Positions 35,475-44,498 of a stretch of 64,000 nt of DNA are shown here, piece after piece. This stretch comes from JAJPHF01 sp035293805 (GTDB lineage: Bacteria; Chloroflexota; UBA6077; JAJPHF01). Below the pieces are notes generated by a model. That model did no database searches. It saw only the letters and a list, made by a program, of their open reading frames with translations, and had not been told where the DNA came from. The stretch's first letter is position 1, and every line of letters starts with the position of its first letter. The position numbers and the translations under genes are program-made. The stretch is from NCBI GenBank assembly GCA_035293805.1, contig DATGMD010000043.1, forward strand, positions 57,557-121,556. Reading direction: 5' to 3'.

Positions 35475-36691
35475 GCTGATCCCCCGTACGCCGCGGCGCA
35501 TGGAACGTCGGTGCGGGAAGCCTCGGGACGGAACGGTTCTACCGGTTCGCCGAGCAGCGCGGCCACGATTCGCGGCGCCGCGTGGCCGTCGCCGTAGGGA
35601 TTCACAGCTCGCGCCATGCGCGCGTACGCCGCCGGATCGTCGAGTAGCTGGGACGCCGCGGCGACGATGCGGCCCCGGTCAGTGCCGACGAGCCGCACCG
35701 TGCCGGCCTCCACCGCCTCGGGCCGCTCTGTCACGTCGCGCAGCACCAGCACCGGCACGCCGAGCCCCGGCGCTTCCTCCTGTATCCCGCCCGAGTCGGT
35801 GAGCACGAGAGCCGCTCGCTTCATTAGGTGCGCGAGGGCGGAGTATGTCAGCGGCGGCGTCAACGTGACGTTGGGCACCCCGTCCAGCAGCCGGTACGCG
35901 GGCTCGCGGACGTGGGGATTCGGGTGTACCGCGTACACCACTTGCACCGCGCCCGCGTAGCGCGCCGCGAGGTCCCGCAGCGCCGCGCACACCGCCTCCA
36001 GGGGGGCGCCGAAGCTCTCGCGGCGGTGCGCCGTCACCAGCACCAGCCGCCGCGGCGCGCTAGCCGCCGCCTGTGGCGCCGCCCCGTCCAGTCCCGTCTG
36101 GGCCAGAATAGCGCGGGCGTCCTCGGGCGGCGGCAGGTCCACCACACGGCGCAGCGCGTCGAGCACGGGGTTGCCGGTGACGACGATCTGGCCCGCCGCC
36201 ACCCCCTCGCGCAGGAGGTTGGCCTGCGCCCGCGCTGTGGGCGCGAAGTGCCGGTCGGCCACCACTCCCGCCACGCGCCGGTTGATCTCCTCGGGAAACG
36301 GGCGCCACTTGTCGCCGGTGCGCAGGCCCGCCTCGACGTGGCCCACCCGCGCGCCGGCGTAGTAGGCGGCTAGCGCGGTGGCGGCAACGGTCGTCGTGTC
36401 GCCTTGCACCAGCACCCAGTCGGGGCGCACCGCGCGCAGCACCGGCTCCAAGCGCGCGAGCACCGCCGCCGCCACCCCGGCCAGCGTCTGGTTCTCCTCC
36501 ATCACGGCCAGGTCGTAGTCGGGCCGCAGCTCGAACAGGTCGAGCACCTGGTCAAGCATCTGGCGGTGCTGAGCGGTCACGCAGACGACCGAGTGTACGC
36601 CGCTGTCCGCCGCGCGAGCCTCCAGCGCGCGGACGACCGGCGCCAGCTTGATCGCCTCCGGCCGCGTGCCGAACACGGTGAGCACCTTCAC
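35471..36691 (-). CDS. wecB: UDP-N-acetylglucosamine 2-epimerase (non-hydrolysing)
   Basis: This 406-residue cytosolic enzyme starts KVLTVFGTRPEAIKLAPVV. The family motifs follow: VQGDTTTVAA, GHVEAGLRTGDKWRPFPEEINRR, VTGNPVLDAL, VLVTAHRRES, TDSGGIQEEAPGLGVPVLVLRDVTERPE. It interconverts UDP-GlcNAc and UDP-ManNAc (EC 5.1.3.14), feeding the surface polymer. The GTG at 36691 overlaps the stop of the glycosyltransferase gene (GTGA). It is about 30 residues longer than usual because of an insertion after the Rossmann half. Confidence 0.95.
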   Translation of the reverse strand: MKVLTVFGTRPEAIKLAPVVRALEARAADSGVHSVVCVTAQHRQMLDQVLDLFELRPDYDLAVMEENQTLAGVAAAVLARLEPVLRAVRPDWVLVQGDTTTVAATALAAYYAGARVGHVEAGLRTGDKWRPFPEEINRRVAGVVADRHFAPTARAQANLLREGVAAGQIVVTGNPVLDALRRVVDLPPPEDARAILAQTGLDGAAPQAAASAPRRLVLVTAHRRESFGAPLEAVCAALRDLAARYAGAVQVVYAVHPNPHVREPAYRLLDGVPNVTLTPPLTYSALAHLMKRAALVLTDSGGIQEEAPGLGVPVLVLRDVTERPEAVEAGTVRLVGTDRGRIVAAASQLLDDPAAYARMARAVNPYGDGHAAPRIVAALLGEPVEPFRPEASRTDVPCAAAYGGSA

Positions 36692-37914
36692 AGGGCACCG
36701 CCCCCCGTGGACCGCGGCCCGTGGGCCGTCAGCGCGTCGCGCTCGGCAGCGCCGCCCCCCGCGGCGGTGCGGACGCACAGTATCTGACGCTCTAGCTCCG
36801 CCGCCAGGTCGTCCCAGCGATAATGGTCGGCGACGAGCGCGTAGCCGCGCGCCGCCATGGCAGCCGCGCGCGCGGGCTCCGCCAGGATGCGCTCGATCGC
36901 GCGCACCCACTCGTCGGCCGTCGCGCCGAAGTGCGCCCAGCCGCCCGCCAGCCGCCGCGTCTCCGCCACCGGCGTGGCGACCACCGGCCGCCGCAGCGCC
37001 GCGTACTCGAACAGCTTCAACGGCGCGGCAGCGTGGCTCACCGGGTCCAGGCGTCGGGGCAGGAGCGCCACGTCGCACGCGGCCATGTAGTCGAGCGCGG
37101 TCGCGTAGTCCACCGGGCCGGGGAGGACCACGTTCGTCAGCTCGCGGCGGCGGACTTCGGCGCGCACCCGGGCCAGGTCGCGCCCGCCGCCCACGAGCAA
37201 GAAGGTGCAGCGCGGCAGGCGGCTGGCCACCTCGAGCACCAATGGGAAGTCCACAACGTACTCGAACGCGCCGACGAAGGCGACGAGCGGGGTGCCGTAC
37301 CGCGCCCGGATGGCCGTTCCGTCCGCGCGCGCGGTGCGGGCGAGGTCCGCACCATTCGGGAGCACCCGGACCTTCGGTCCCAAGCGCTGCGCCAGTACGG
37401 ATGATGGTGTGATTACCAAGTCTGCCGCCGCAATCAAGGCCCGCAAGCTCTGGCGTGCCGGTGGCAGGGCGAGGGGGCGCAGCCAGGGCCCCGCCTCGTG
37501 GCGCAGCATCGCCAGGAGGTCGTCCGCCAGATCGACCACGACGGTAGCGCGCGTCGCGCCCAGCAAAACGACCTGGGGAACATTGTACAGGAGCAGCACG
37601 TCCACGGCCTGCTGCCGCGCCACGGCGCCGACCGCCAGGCGCGTGGCAACGCTGACCAGCCCCTTCTTCGCCAGCTTGTCGAGCGGGTAGCGGGGCTGCC
37701 AGAGCGGCTGGAGCACCGGCACGTCGAGCAGCCGAATTCCGGGCGCCAGCGCCCCCCCCAGGTCGACGTAGTTGGTCTCGCGGGCGTCGGGGCGGGCGGG
37801 TGCCTGGAGGACCAGCACCTCGTGGCCGCGCCGCGCGAGCGCGCCGAGCAGGTTGTGGTAGCGCGACCAGTTGGCCGACTGCCAGCGCGCCAGGTACGGG
37901 AACAGCAGCCGCAC
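36688..37914 (-). CDS. Glycosyltransferase family 4-like (GT-B)
   Basis: This 408-residue protein has the two-lobed GT-B fold: an N-terminal half beginning LLFPYLARWQSANWSRYHNLLGALARRGHEVLVL, then VLPNGADLARTA, and a donor-binding half with VDYATALDYMAACDVALLPRR and PLKLFEYAALRRPVVAT. The E of FEYAA is the usual nucleotide-sugar contact. It works at the cytosolic face of the membrane on the lipid-linked oligosaccharide. It starts at GTG 37914 after a 145-bp gap from the GT2 gene, yet is coupled to wecB and the sugar-1-P transferase gene. Confidence 0.88.
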   Translation of the reverse strand: MRLLFPYLARWQSANWSRYHNLLGALARRGHEVLVLQAPARPDARETNYVDLGGALAPGIRLLDVPVLQPLWQPRYPLDKLAKKGLVSVATRLAVGAVARQQAVDVLLLYNVPQVVLLGATRATVVVDLADDLLAMLRHEAGPWLRPLALPPARQSLRALIAAADLVITPSSVLAQRLGPKVRVLPNGADLARTARADGTAIRARYGTPLVAFVGAFEYVVDFPLVLEVASRLPRCTFLLVGGGRDLARVRAEVRRRELTNVVLPGPVDYATALDYMAACDVALLPRRLDPVSHAAAPLKLFEYAALRRPVVATPVAETRRLAGGWAHFGATADEWVRAIERILAEPARAAAMAARGYALVADHYRWDDLAAELERQILCVRTAAGGGAAERDALTAHGPRSTGGGAL

Positions 37915-38059
37915 GTCTCACTCCGCGCGAAGACTACCAGCGCGGCGCGGCCGAGGGCTGCGACGAGCAGTAGCGCGAGAGGTCGTCCTCTCGGGTCCTA
38001 TTGTACGCGGCGGGAGCACGAGCCACCCCCTCTCCGGCGCCGCCGACAGAGTCGCTCCC

Positions 38060-39106
38060 TCAATCGCGCGCGCGCAGCCACCGCTCGCGCGACGCCAGGC
38101 TGAGCAGCAGCGCCCTGCTCCACATGACGAGGTACACCGGCGCCTGCGCCAGCGCGCGCGCCATCGGTCCCCGCCAGCCCGGCGGCACGACGGCCAGCCC
38201 CACGAGGTAGTACAGCACGTCGACGAGCAGCAAGGCGGCGGCGGCCCCCGCGAGGCGGCGGCCCAGCGGCCGCGTGGCGAACGGCGCTACCAAGAGCAGG
38301 GCTGCCCCCTTGGCCGCCACGATCCCCGTGCGTGGCTTGACCAGCAGCGCCCCAAGCAGCCACCAGCGCCCCGGGCCGCCCGTCGCCAGCAGGCGCAGGA
38401 TCAGGCGATGGTACGCGCGCCAGACCTCGCGCTGGCCCTGGAGCCAGCGCGCCCGCTGGCGCGCGACGCGCCCGCCGCCCAGCGGCTTCGGGTCCACCAC
38501 GACGGCCTCGGGCACGAAGGCGATGTGGCCGCCGCGGGCGAGCACCAGCAGCGCCAGCTCCACGTCCTCGACGCGCGTGCGCAGCCGGGGCGCCAGCTCC
38601 CGCAGCACCGGCAGGGGCAGCGCCATGCCCGTGCCGCGCAGCGGGACGGGCCAGCCCAGCCGCCACCGCAGCCGGTCGTCCAGCGCCTGCGACACCCACT
38701 CCGAGTAGGCGGCGAGCATGGGCGCGGGCGAGGCGTCGGCCGGCTCAGGCCACACGAAGCCCTGCGCCGCCGTCGCCCCCCGCGCTAGGGCCGCACCGAG
38801 CGCCGCGAGCGCGCCGGGACGCACGCGCGAGTCGGCATCGAGGATCACCAGCCCGTCCACCGATGCTAGCTCGTCACCCGCCGCACGGAGAAACCAGGCG
38901 ATGGCCGCGCCCTTGCCGGCCGGCCCCTCGTGCCGCTCGAAGACGCGCGCGCCGGCGGTCCGGGCGGCCGCGGCGGTCGCGTCCTCGCAGTGGTCGGCTA
39001 CCACGAACACGGCGGCCGGCGGCGCTGCCGCGGCGCGCGCGGCGCGCACCGTCGCGGCGATGAGAGCGGCTTCGTTGTGGGCCGGCACGAGCACCGCCAG
39101 CCGCAT
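38060..39106 (-). CDS. Glycosyltransferase family 2, membrane-associated
   Basis: The 348-residue product has a GT-A domain from the first residue (LAVLVPAHNEAALIAATV), DHCEDATAAAARTAGARV, the metal-binding LDADSRV near 98, and an acceptor-site RVEDVELALLVL, followed by QRARWLQGQ (the QxxRW motif of processive family-2 enzymes) near residue 225. Two C-terminal membrane segments then follow (to ~300). QxxRW suggests a processive or cellulose-synthase-like mode. The ATG at 39106 is eight bases from the end of the nucleotidyltransferase gene, so the two are in one operon. Confidence 0.88.
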   Translation of the reverse strand: MRLAVLVPAHNEAALIAATVRAARAAAAPPAAVFVVADHCEDATAAAARTAGARVFERHEGPAGKGAAIAWFLRAAGDELASVDGLVILDADSRVRPGALAALGAALARGATAAQGFVWPEPADASPAPMLAAYSEWVSQALDDRLRWRLGWPVPLRGTGMALPLPVLRELAPRLRTRVEDVELALLVLARGGHIAFVPEAVVVDPKPLGGGRVARQRARWLQGQREVWRAYHRLILRLLATGGPGRWWLLGALLVKPRTGIVAAKGAALLLVAPFATRPLGRRLAGAAAALLLVDVLYYLVGLAVVPPGWRGPMARALAQAPVYLVMWSRALLLSLASRERWLRARD

Positions 39107-39114
39107 GCGCCCGC

Positions 39115-40179
39115 CTACAGGACTTCCACGCGGCTGAAGTCGCCGAGCATCAGCTTGTAGGCTTTCGGCTTGTGAGGCGACCGCACGATCTCCACGTTGC
39201 GGCCGATGAGGCTGTCCTCGATGCGCCCCGGCACGTCGACGAGGCGGGAGCTTTCCAGCACGATGCTGTGCTCGATCTCGCACGCCTCCACGACGCAGTC
39301 GTGGTCGATCGAGGTGAAGGGGCCGATGTAGGCGTCGCGCAGGCGGGTGCCGGGGCCGATGATCGCCGGGCCGCGGATGACGCTGTTGTGTACCGAGGCC
39401 GTCGCCGCAACGACGACCTTGCCGTGGACCTGGCTGTCGCCGTCGACCGTGCCGGCCACGTCCCGGTCGAGCGTCTCCAGGATCAGCCGATTGGCCTCCA
39501 GCATGTCGTCTTTCTTGCCCGTGTCGATCCACCAGCCGCTCACGATCTGCGGCACGACGCGCTTCCCCTGGTCGATCAGGCCCTGAATGGTGTCGGTGAT
39601 CTCCAGCTCCCCGCGCCCCGACGGTCGCAACTCCTCCACGATTTGGTGAACGTGGCGATCGAACATGTAGATGCCGATGACCGCCAGGTCCGAGGGAGGG
39701 TCCTTCGGCTTCTCCACGACCCGCACCACCTCGCCGTCGCGCAGCTCCGCCACACCGAAGTCCTGGGGCGTGCGCACGCGGTAGAGCAGGATTTGGGCGT
39801 TCGCCCCGCCGCGCCGAAACGCCTCGACGAACGGGACGATGCCCTCGCGCAGGAAGTTGTCGCCCAGGAACAGCACGAACGGGTCGTCGCCCAGAAACTC
39901 CCGCGCGATGAGGATGCCGTGGGCGATACCGCGCGGCGCATCCTGAGGCAGGTAGGTGACGCGCGCCCCGAACTGGCTGCCGTCGCCGACCGCGTCGCGG
40001 ATCTGGGCCTGCGTGTCGCCCACCACGATGCCGATGTCGGTAACGCCGGCCTCGACCAGGTCCTCCAGCGCATAGAAGAGCACGGGCTTGTTGGCGATCG
40101 GCACGAGCTGCTTGGCGCCCGTGTACGTGAGCGGCCGCAGACGCGTCCCCAACCCGCCGCTCAGCACCAGACCTTTCAT
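39115..40179 (-). CDS. Glucose-1-phosphate thymidylyltransferase-like sugar nucleotidyltransferase, long form
   Basis: This 354-residue enzyme has a Rossmann nucleotidyltransferase domain (GLVLSGGLGTRLRPLTYTGAKQLVPIANKPVL, FLGDNFLREG, GVAELRDGEVVRVVEKPKDP, GWWIDTGKKDDMLEAN) and a C-terminal left-handed beta-helix from ~250 (hexapeptide-like VHNSVIRGPAIIGPGTRLRDAYIG). It matches the RmlA-like branch that makes dTDP-glucose and is longer than the 290-residue RmlA by the beta-helix. Products of this branch feed rhamnose and other deoxysugars; no rmlBCD is here. It is probably the first gene of the polysaccharide operon transcribed to 34.0 kb. Confidence 0.92.
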   Translation of the reverse strand: MKGLVLSGGLGTRLRPLTYTGAKQLVPIANKPVLFYALEDLVEAGVTDIGIVVGDTQAQIRDAVGDGSQFGARVTYLPQDAPRGIAHGILIAREFLGDDPFVLFLGDNFLREGIVPFVEAFRRGGANAQILLYRVRTPQDFGVAELRDGEVVRVVEKPKDPPSDLAVIGIYMFDRHVHQIVEELRPSGRGELEITDTIQGLIDQGKRVVPQIVSGWWIDTGKKDDMLEANRLILETLDRDVAGTVDGDSQVHGKVVVAATASVHNSVIRGPAIIGPGTRLRDAYIGPFTSIDHDCVVEACEIEHSIVLESSRLVDVPGRIEDSLIGRNVEIVRSPHKPKAYKLMLGDFSRVEVL

Positions 40180-40539
40180 GCAGACCTCTCCCTTGCCGAG
40201 CGCGCTCCGTGGTGCATCCGCCGAGACGACCGTCGGGGTGAGCGTGCGCCCCGCGACCGGAGGCGATCTGGCCGGGGCGTGTGCCCCGCGCGACATTCTA
40301 CACAATAGCCCGCCCGCGCCACGCCGCGACCGCCCACAGCACCCCCTCGCGCGGCAGCCAAGCCAGGACGAGCAGCCCCCCAGGCTGCCCAGCCGCAGCG
40401 CGGCCAGCGCCCACTCTGGCACGGCCAGCGGCGGGAGCAGGCCAAGCGCCGCGCGCCCCGCAAAAAGCTGACCCCGATCCCCACCAAGACGTGCGGGTAC
40501 GCCAGCCGCGTCACCCGCGGCGGGCCGCGGCTGGCAGGC
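40180..40539. other. Intergenic region with partial repeat copy
   Basis: No gene is supported. It should contain the promoter of the polysaccharide operon; a TAGAAT on the minus strand (40299-40294) is a possible -10 without a good -35. At 40232-40254 it holds a degenerate copy of the repeat found intact at 40853-40875. Confidence 0.4.
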
Positions 40540-40737
40540 TCACTGACCGGCGCCGGGCGTGTCGGTGGGCAGCGGCAGGGACGTCATGCCCGTCATCGGC
40601 GGCATGGGCTGCAGCTGGGCCGGCCCCCAGCCGATGTAGCCGAAGACGATTACGATTACGACCAGCAGCACGAGCACGAGCGGCCATTCCTCGCGCGAGA
40701 TGCCGAGGAAGCCGGGGCGCTTGGGGTTGTCCGCCAT
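40540..40737 (-). CDS. Small single-pass membrane protein
   Basis: This 65-residue protein has a cytosolic start MADNPKRPGFLGISREEWP, one membrane helix (LVLVLLVVIVIVFGYIGWG) and a Pro/Met-rich outer tail. GGAGG lies nine bases before the ATG at 40737, a good site, which supports expression. Function unknown. It lies alone between two intergenic regions and downstream of the hairpin at 40967. It could be a small subunit or regulator of an envelope complex. Confidence 0.65.
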   Translation of the reverse strand: MADNPKRPGFLGISREEWPLVLVLLVVIVIVFGYIGWGPAQLQPMPPMTGMTSLPLPTDTPGAGQ

Positions 40738-40831
40738 GTAAGGTTGCCTCCAGGATGCTGCGGTTAGACAGGATAGCACACTCGGCCCGGCCGGGCCTTT
40801 CATACCGAATCCGGAGATAGGGTTCGCCTAC

Positions 40832-40875
40832 TCCCGCTCCCCCTGGGAGAGGGTCGGGGTGAGGGCACGCCCCGC
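40832..40875 (+). repeat. Dispersed intergenic repeat (imperfect palindrome)
   Basis: CTCCCGCTCCCCCTGGGAGAGGG at 40831-40853 folds on itself, and GTCGGGGTGAGGGCACGCCCCGC follows to 40875. Sequences of the form CTCCCCCTGGGAGAGGGT.GGGGTGAGGG are widespread intergenic repeats in many bacteria. A degenerate half copy lies at 40232-40254. Confidence 0.55.
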
Positions 40876-40966
40876 TACGCGAACCGCCCCGCCGGATCGG
40901 GTATCAAACGGCGGGCGCCGCCGAGCGCCCCCGGGGTATGCGCCGCGGCGTGCTGACCGCGCTAGA

Positions 40967-41005
40967 CGCAAAAGTACCGGAGCTCATCGCTCCGGTACTT
41001 TTGCG
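40967..41005 (-). terminator. Perfect 17-bp inverted repeat after the repeat-protein gene
   Basis: CGCAAAAGTACCGGAGC (40967-40983) and its exact complement (40989-41005) with a 5-nt loop lie 38 bp beyond the stop of the exported repeat protein on the minus strand. Both arms contain a TTTT run inside the stem. It is a likely transcription stop. Confidence 0.75.
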
Positions 41006-41043
41006 AACGCGTGCCGCTTGCTGCCCTGGACAGGTCCGCGAGC

Positions 41044-42258
41044 CTAGTGCTTGGGCTCCGGCATGGGCGGTACCTGCGTCGGCACGTACGGCGGGAACAC
41101 CGGCGGCGTCGGCGGCCTCGCGTCAGAGTTGGGCCGGCCGACGTCCGCATTCTTGACCGTAGCCAGACGCTCACCCGGCTGGTTCTTCCGTAGCGCCACG
41201 ATGCGGTAGCTGAACGTCCCGTCCACGCGGCCCTTGCCGTTCGCCTCGACGACGAAGCGGTCGGGCCCCCGGGAGGTGACCGCCAGCGACTCGATGTCGG
41301 CTGAGTGCGAGGTCAGGAATACATGGTAGGGCTTCCCCGTGTCGATCGTGGGCAGGAAGTCCGGCGCAATCGGGACTTCGGCCCGACCGTTAGTCAGGGT
41401 CGCCTGGCCGAAGTCCTCGAACCAAGACTCTGGACTCTCCGTGCAATATACGGCGACCATCTGGCCTCCCAGGCCAGGTACGATTGCGGACTTGGTGCCG
41501 AGCGCCTGAAAGTTACCGGTGATGAACACGTCGCCGTCGAATCGGCCGGCGAAGCCGCCCGTGCCGAAGCTCTGGCCGTGTACGGCCACGCCGCCGACCG
41601 ACGAGCCGTACACGCCGTCGCCATTGGTTGAATTCTCGAAGCGGCCGCCCATCCCACTAGCACCGTTCGTCTGGCCCCAGACCCCGAAACCAGTGTTCGA
41701 GATACCGTAGACTCCCTGACCCGATGTACTAGCGCTTCCCTGGATGGCGGCGAACGCGTTGGTCTGCGCCACCACACCGGGGCCGCCCGTGCCGCCAGAA
41801 GTAGATAGCGCGCGCACCGCGATGCCGCCGGCCGTGTTGACCGACTGGATCGTCGCATTCCCCGCGCCGCCGCTGTTCGCCTCGATGGCGATGCCGGTCG
41901 CGGAGTTGGCGTGGACGCCCTGACCGTTGGTCTGCGCCAGCCCCCACATCGCGAAGGAGCCATTGGTGACCGCGAAGATTGCGGGGTTGCCCGGCGAGTC
42001 GCCGCGAATGGCCGACTGGTTCGCCGAATTGACGTAGAAAGTGTATGCGCCAGTACCGCTCCCGGTGATGGTCGTCTGGCCGGCCGAAGCGTTGTTGATG
42101 TCGAGCCCGACGTCCTGCGGGTCGTGCGCCAGCGCGCGCTCGGGCGTCGCCAGCTTGGCGAGCGTCGCCGCGAAGGCCACCCCCGCGCCGGCGACTAGCG
42201 CGCGGCGCTTGTGCATCCCATCAGGAACGGGCTGGGCGGCAGTGTTGCGGTCAACCAT
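41044..42258 (-). CDS. Exported repeat protein, paralogue of 3067-4488
   Basis: Function unknown. The 404-residue product has a twin-arginine-like signal (KRRALVAGAGVAFAATLAKLATPERALA, residues ~16-43). An irregular GVxG-type repeat region covers ~50-250 (GVYGISNTGFGVWGQTNGASG, VAVHGQSFGTGG). The same C-terminal domain as its paralogue runs from ~256 (KSAIVP..AVYCTESPESWFEDFGQATLTNGRAEV..YHVFLT..FSYRIVALRK), and it ends in a proline-rich tail. AAGGA lies five bases before the ATG at 42258. It is flanked by its own promoter and terminator and lies between the two halves of the polysaccharide locus. A surface structural role is inferred. Confidence 0.82.
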   Translation of the reverse strand: MVDRNTAAQPVPDGMHKRRALVAGAGVAFAATLAKLATPERALAHDPQDVGLDINNASAGQTTITGSGTGAYTFYVNSANQSAIRGDSPGNPAIFAVTNGSFAMWGLAQTNGQGVHANSATGIAIEANSGGAGNATIQSVNTAGGIAVRALSTSGGTGGPGVVAQTNAFAAIQGSASTSGQGVYGISNTGFGVWGQTNGASGMGGRFENSTNGDGVYGSSVGGVAVHGQSFGTGGFAGRFDGDVFITGNFQALGTKSAIVPGLGGQMVAVYCTESPESWFEDFGQATLTNGRAEVPIAPDFLPTIDTGKPYHVFLTSHSADIESLAVTSRGPDRFVVEANGKGRVDGTFSYRIVALRKNQPGERLATVKNADVGRPNSDARPPTPPVFPPYVPTQVPPMPEPKH

Positions 42259-42317
42259 TTGGTCCTTCTCCTCACCATCCGGCGGCTCCCACACCGGCGT
42301 AGCCGCCCACCGCGTCC

Positions 42318-42346
42318 GTTAAAATCGTCTGCGGCTGGTTGGACAA
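42318..42346 (-). promoter_or_regulatory. Candidate promoter of the repeat-protein gene
   Basis: On the minus strand TTGTCC (42346-42341), a 17-bp spacer and TTTAAC (42323-42318) each match four of six consensus positions and lie about 60 bp before the start codon. Confidence 0.45.
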
Positions 42347-43013
42347 CTCACTAACGTAAAACGGAGAAGGTCACAGAACGTTACAGTTTGTCGTCCTGCC
42401 TTCCAGTGGCTCGGGACGGGGCCATGGGCGGCGCTCGCGCCCTACGGGTCCGAGCGACCCCGCGCGAACGCGGGCATCGGCAGACGCCATCTCACGGGCA
42501 AGCGAACGAACATCGGGCCTGGCTCCAGTCCGCCGGCCAACGCGCGCCTGCCCTGCAGCTCCAAGGGCACGGGCCGCGGCGAGCGCGTCGGCCGGCTGGC
42601 TTGCCCCCCGGGCGGCCGCAAGGCTATCATGCTTCGGCCTGCGGCGGCCGACCGCGCGCCGCGAGCCGGGGCGGGCGAGGGAGGGAACGTCAGTCGGTTC
42701 CCCAGCCGTCCATGCCGAGCCGCGCGTCCGGTGCCGCGCGCGGCGAGCCCAATCGACAGCTGCGCCCCATCCTGATACCGACCCTTGCGCGGGAGCGCCT
42801 TGACGCACCGCGTCCGTATGCCGGAGCGCGAGCCGCTCCAATCAACATCGGCAGACGACGAATGACAGCGCCAAGACCTTTCAGTTTCGTCTCAAATTCG
42901 AATACGCCTGCTGGCCCAGTTGGACGACTACTCCAGCCAAAGCGAGACGGGCGGGACCACGCCGCCCGCGTGCGTGAGGGCGAGCCAAGCGGCGCGCTCC
43001 AGGGAGGGAACGG
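42347..43013. other. Long intergenic region before the plus-strand glycosylation genes
   Basis: Open frames exist on the minus strand here (for example 42371-42841) but they show neither a domain nor a ribosome binding site and are arginine-rich shadows. The AT-richer stretch 42860-42915 probably includes the promoter of the transaldolase operon. I see no RNA gene or repeat. Confidence 0.4.
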
Positions 43014-43730
43014 ATGAGCGGGCTCGCGGATCTGCGGGTGAAGATCTTCGCCGACGGGGCCGACCGGCGCGGCATCTTGGACATGTATCGGAAGCCGTAC
43101 ATCAAGGGCTTTACGACCAATCCGACGTTGATGCGCAAGGCAGGCATCGCGGACTACCGCGCGTTCGCGCGCGAGATTCTCGCCGAGGTGCCCGACCGGC
43201 CGATCTCGTTCGAGGTCTTCGCCGACGAGCAGCGCGAGATGGAGCGCCAGGCCCGCGAGATCGCGAGCTGGGGCGACAACGTGTACGTCAAGATCCCCGT
43301 GAGCAACACGGCCGGCGAGCCCACCCATCGGCTGGCCAACCGGCTGTCGTGCAGCGGGGTGAAGATCAACGTGACGGCGATCATGACTCTCGCCCAGGTG
43401 CGCGCGGTGGCCGACGTGGTGGCGGGTGGCGCCCCGTGCTACGTCTCGGTGTTTGCCGGCCGCATCGCCGATACCGGCCGCGATCCCGTGCCGCACATGG
43501 CCGAGGCCGTCGAGATCCTGCGGCGCAGCCCGAACGCGGAGCTGATCTGGGCCAGTCCGCGCGAGCTGCTGAACATCTTCCACGCGGAGAGCGTGGGCTG
43601 CCACATCATCACGGTCACGAACGACATCCTGAACAAGCTGGACCTGCTCGGCAAAGACCTCGACGAGTATTCGCTGGACACCGTGCGGATGTTCTACGAG
43701 GACGCCACGAGCGCGGGATTCCAGCTGTGA
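43014..43730 (+). CDS. Transaldolase / fructose-6-phosphate aldolase-family protein
   Basis: This 238-residue cytosolic class I aldolase has the start KIFADGADRRGILDMY..YIKGFTTNPTLM, the Schiff-base lysine in NVYVKIPVSN near residue 92, INVTAIMTLAQV, and SVFAGRIADTGRDP. It is of FSA/TalC size. It transfers or forms dihydroxyacetone units. At the head of a row containing HddC- and HddA-like enzymes it could supply a heptulose phosphate; this is inference. GGGAGGGAACGG precedes the ATG. Confidence 0.9.
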   Translation: MSGLADLRVKIFADGADRRGILDMYRKPYIKGFTTNPTLMRKAGIADYRAFAREILAEVPDRPISFEVFADEQREMERQAREIASWGDNVYVKIPVSNTAGEPTHRLANRLSCSGVKINVTAIMTLAQVRAVADVVAGGAPCYVSVFAGRIADTGRDPVPHMAEAVEILRRSPNAELIWASPRELLNIFHAESVGCHIITVTNDILNKLDLLGKDLDEYSLDTVRMFYEDATSAGFQL

Positions 43731-43739
43731 GCGGCCGGC

Positions 43740-44498
43740 ATGGCTAAGGCTGCCCCGGTGCAGACGGCGCTGGTGCTGGCGGCCGGCAAGAGCACCCGCA
43801 TTCAGCCCGTCGCTCCCGACCGGCCCAAGCCGCTCATCGTCGTCGCGGGCCAGACCGTGCTCGAGCGCAACCTGCGCCAGCTGGCCGCCGCGGGCGTGCG
43901 CGACGTGTGGATCAACCTGCACTATCGCGGCGAGCAGATCGCGGCGCTGATCGGCGACGGCGCGCGCCTCGGGCTGCACGTCCGCTACTCGTGGGAGCCG
44001 GACCTGCTGGGCACGGCCGGCGCGGCGAAGAAGCTGGAGGCCGCCCTGGCCGCGGACACGTTCCTCGTCGTCTACGGCGACAACCTGACGGCGCTCGATC
44101 TCGCGGCGCTGACGGCCCAGCACCGCGCGCGCGCTGCCGTGGCCACGATCGCCGTGTTCGACCGCGACCGCGTCCCGAATACGGGGCTGGCCGGGGGGCG
44201 CGTGGTGGTGGACGCCGAGGGCCGCGTGATGCGGTTCGTGGAGGGCGGCGCGGCGGACAGCCCCTACGTGAACGCGGGCGTGTACGCGCTGGAGCCGCGG
44301 GTGCTCGCCGCCATCGCGCCGGGCGCCTTCGCCGATTTCGGGCGCGACGTGTTCCCGCTCCTCCTCGAGCACGGCGCCCGCGTGGACGCCTTCCCGATCG
44401 ACGGTTACTGTCTGGGCATCGACACGCCCGAAGGACTGGCCCGCGCGAACGCGCTGGTCGCCGACTTGGAGGGCGCGGTGGAGACGCTGGTCCGATGA
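43740..44498 (+). CDS. Sugar-1-phosphate nucleotidyltransferase (HddC-like)
   Basis: This 252-residue cytosolic enzyme has VLAAGKSTRIQPVAPDRPKPLIVVAGQTVLERN, DVWINLHYRGEQI, ADTFLVVYGDNLT, FVEGGAADSPYVNAGVYALEP and GYCLGIDTPEGLARAN: the short single-domain form typical of mannose-1-P or heptose-1-P guanylyltransferases. No beta-helix follows. Its stop overlaps the start of the kinase gene by ATGA, so the two act in one pathway. GDP-heptose is the most likely product given the HddA-like partner; a different activated sugar cannot be excluded. Confidence 0.88.
   Translation: MAKAAPVQTALVLAAGKSTRIQPVAPDRPKPLIVVAGQTVLERNLRQLAAAGVRDVWINLHYRGEQIAALIGDGARLGLHVRYSWEPDLLGTAGAAKKLEAALAADTFLVVYGDNLTALDLAALTAQHRARAAVATIAVFDRDRVPNTGLAGGRVVVDAEGRVMRFVEGGAADSPYVNAGVYALEPRVLAAIAPGAFADFGRDVFPLLLEHGARVDAFPIDGYCLGIDTPEGLARANALVADLEGAVETLVR

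Noticed and set aside
42371..42841. 156-codon open frame on the minus strand in the long intergenic region
   Set aside because: Arginine/alanine-rich composition, no ribosome binding site and no recognisable domain. Typical of spurious frames in GC-rich DNA.
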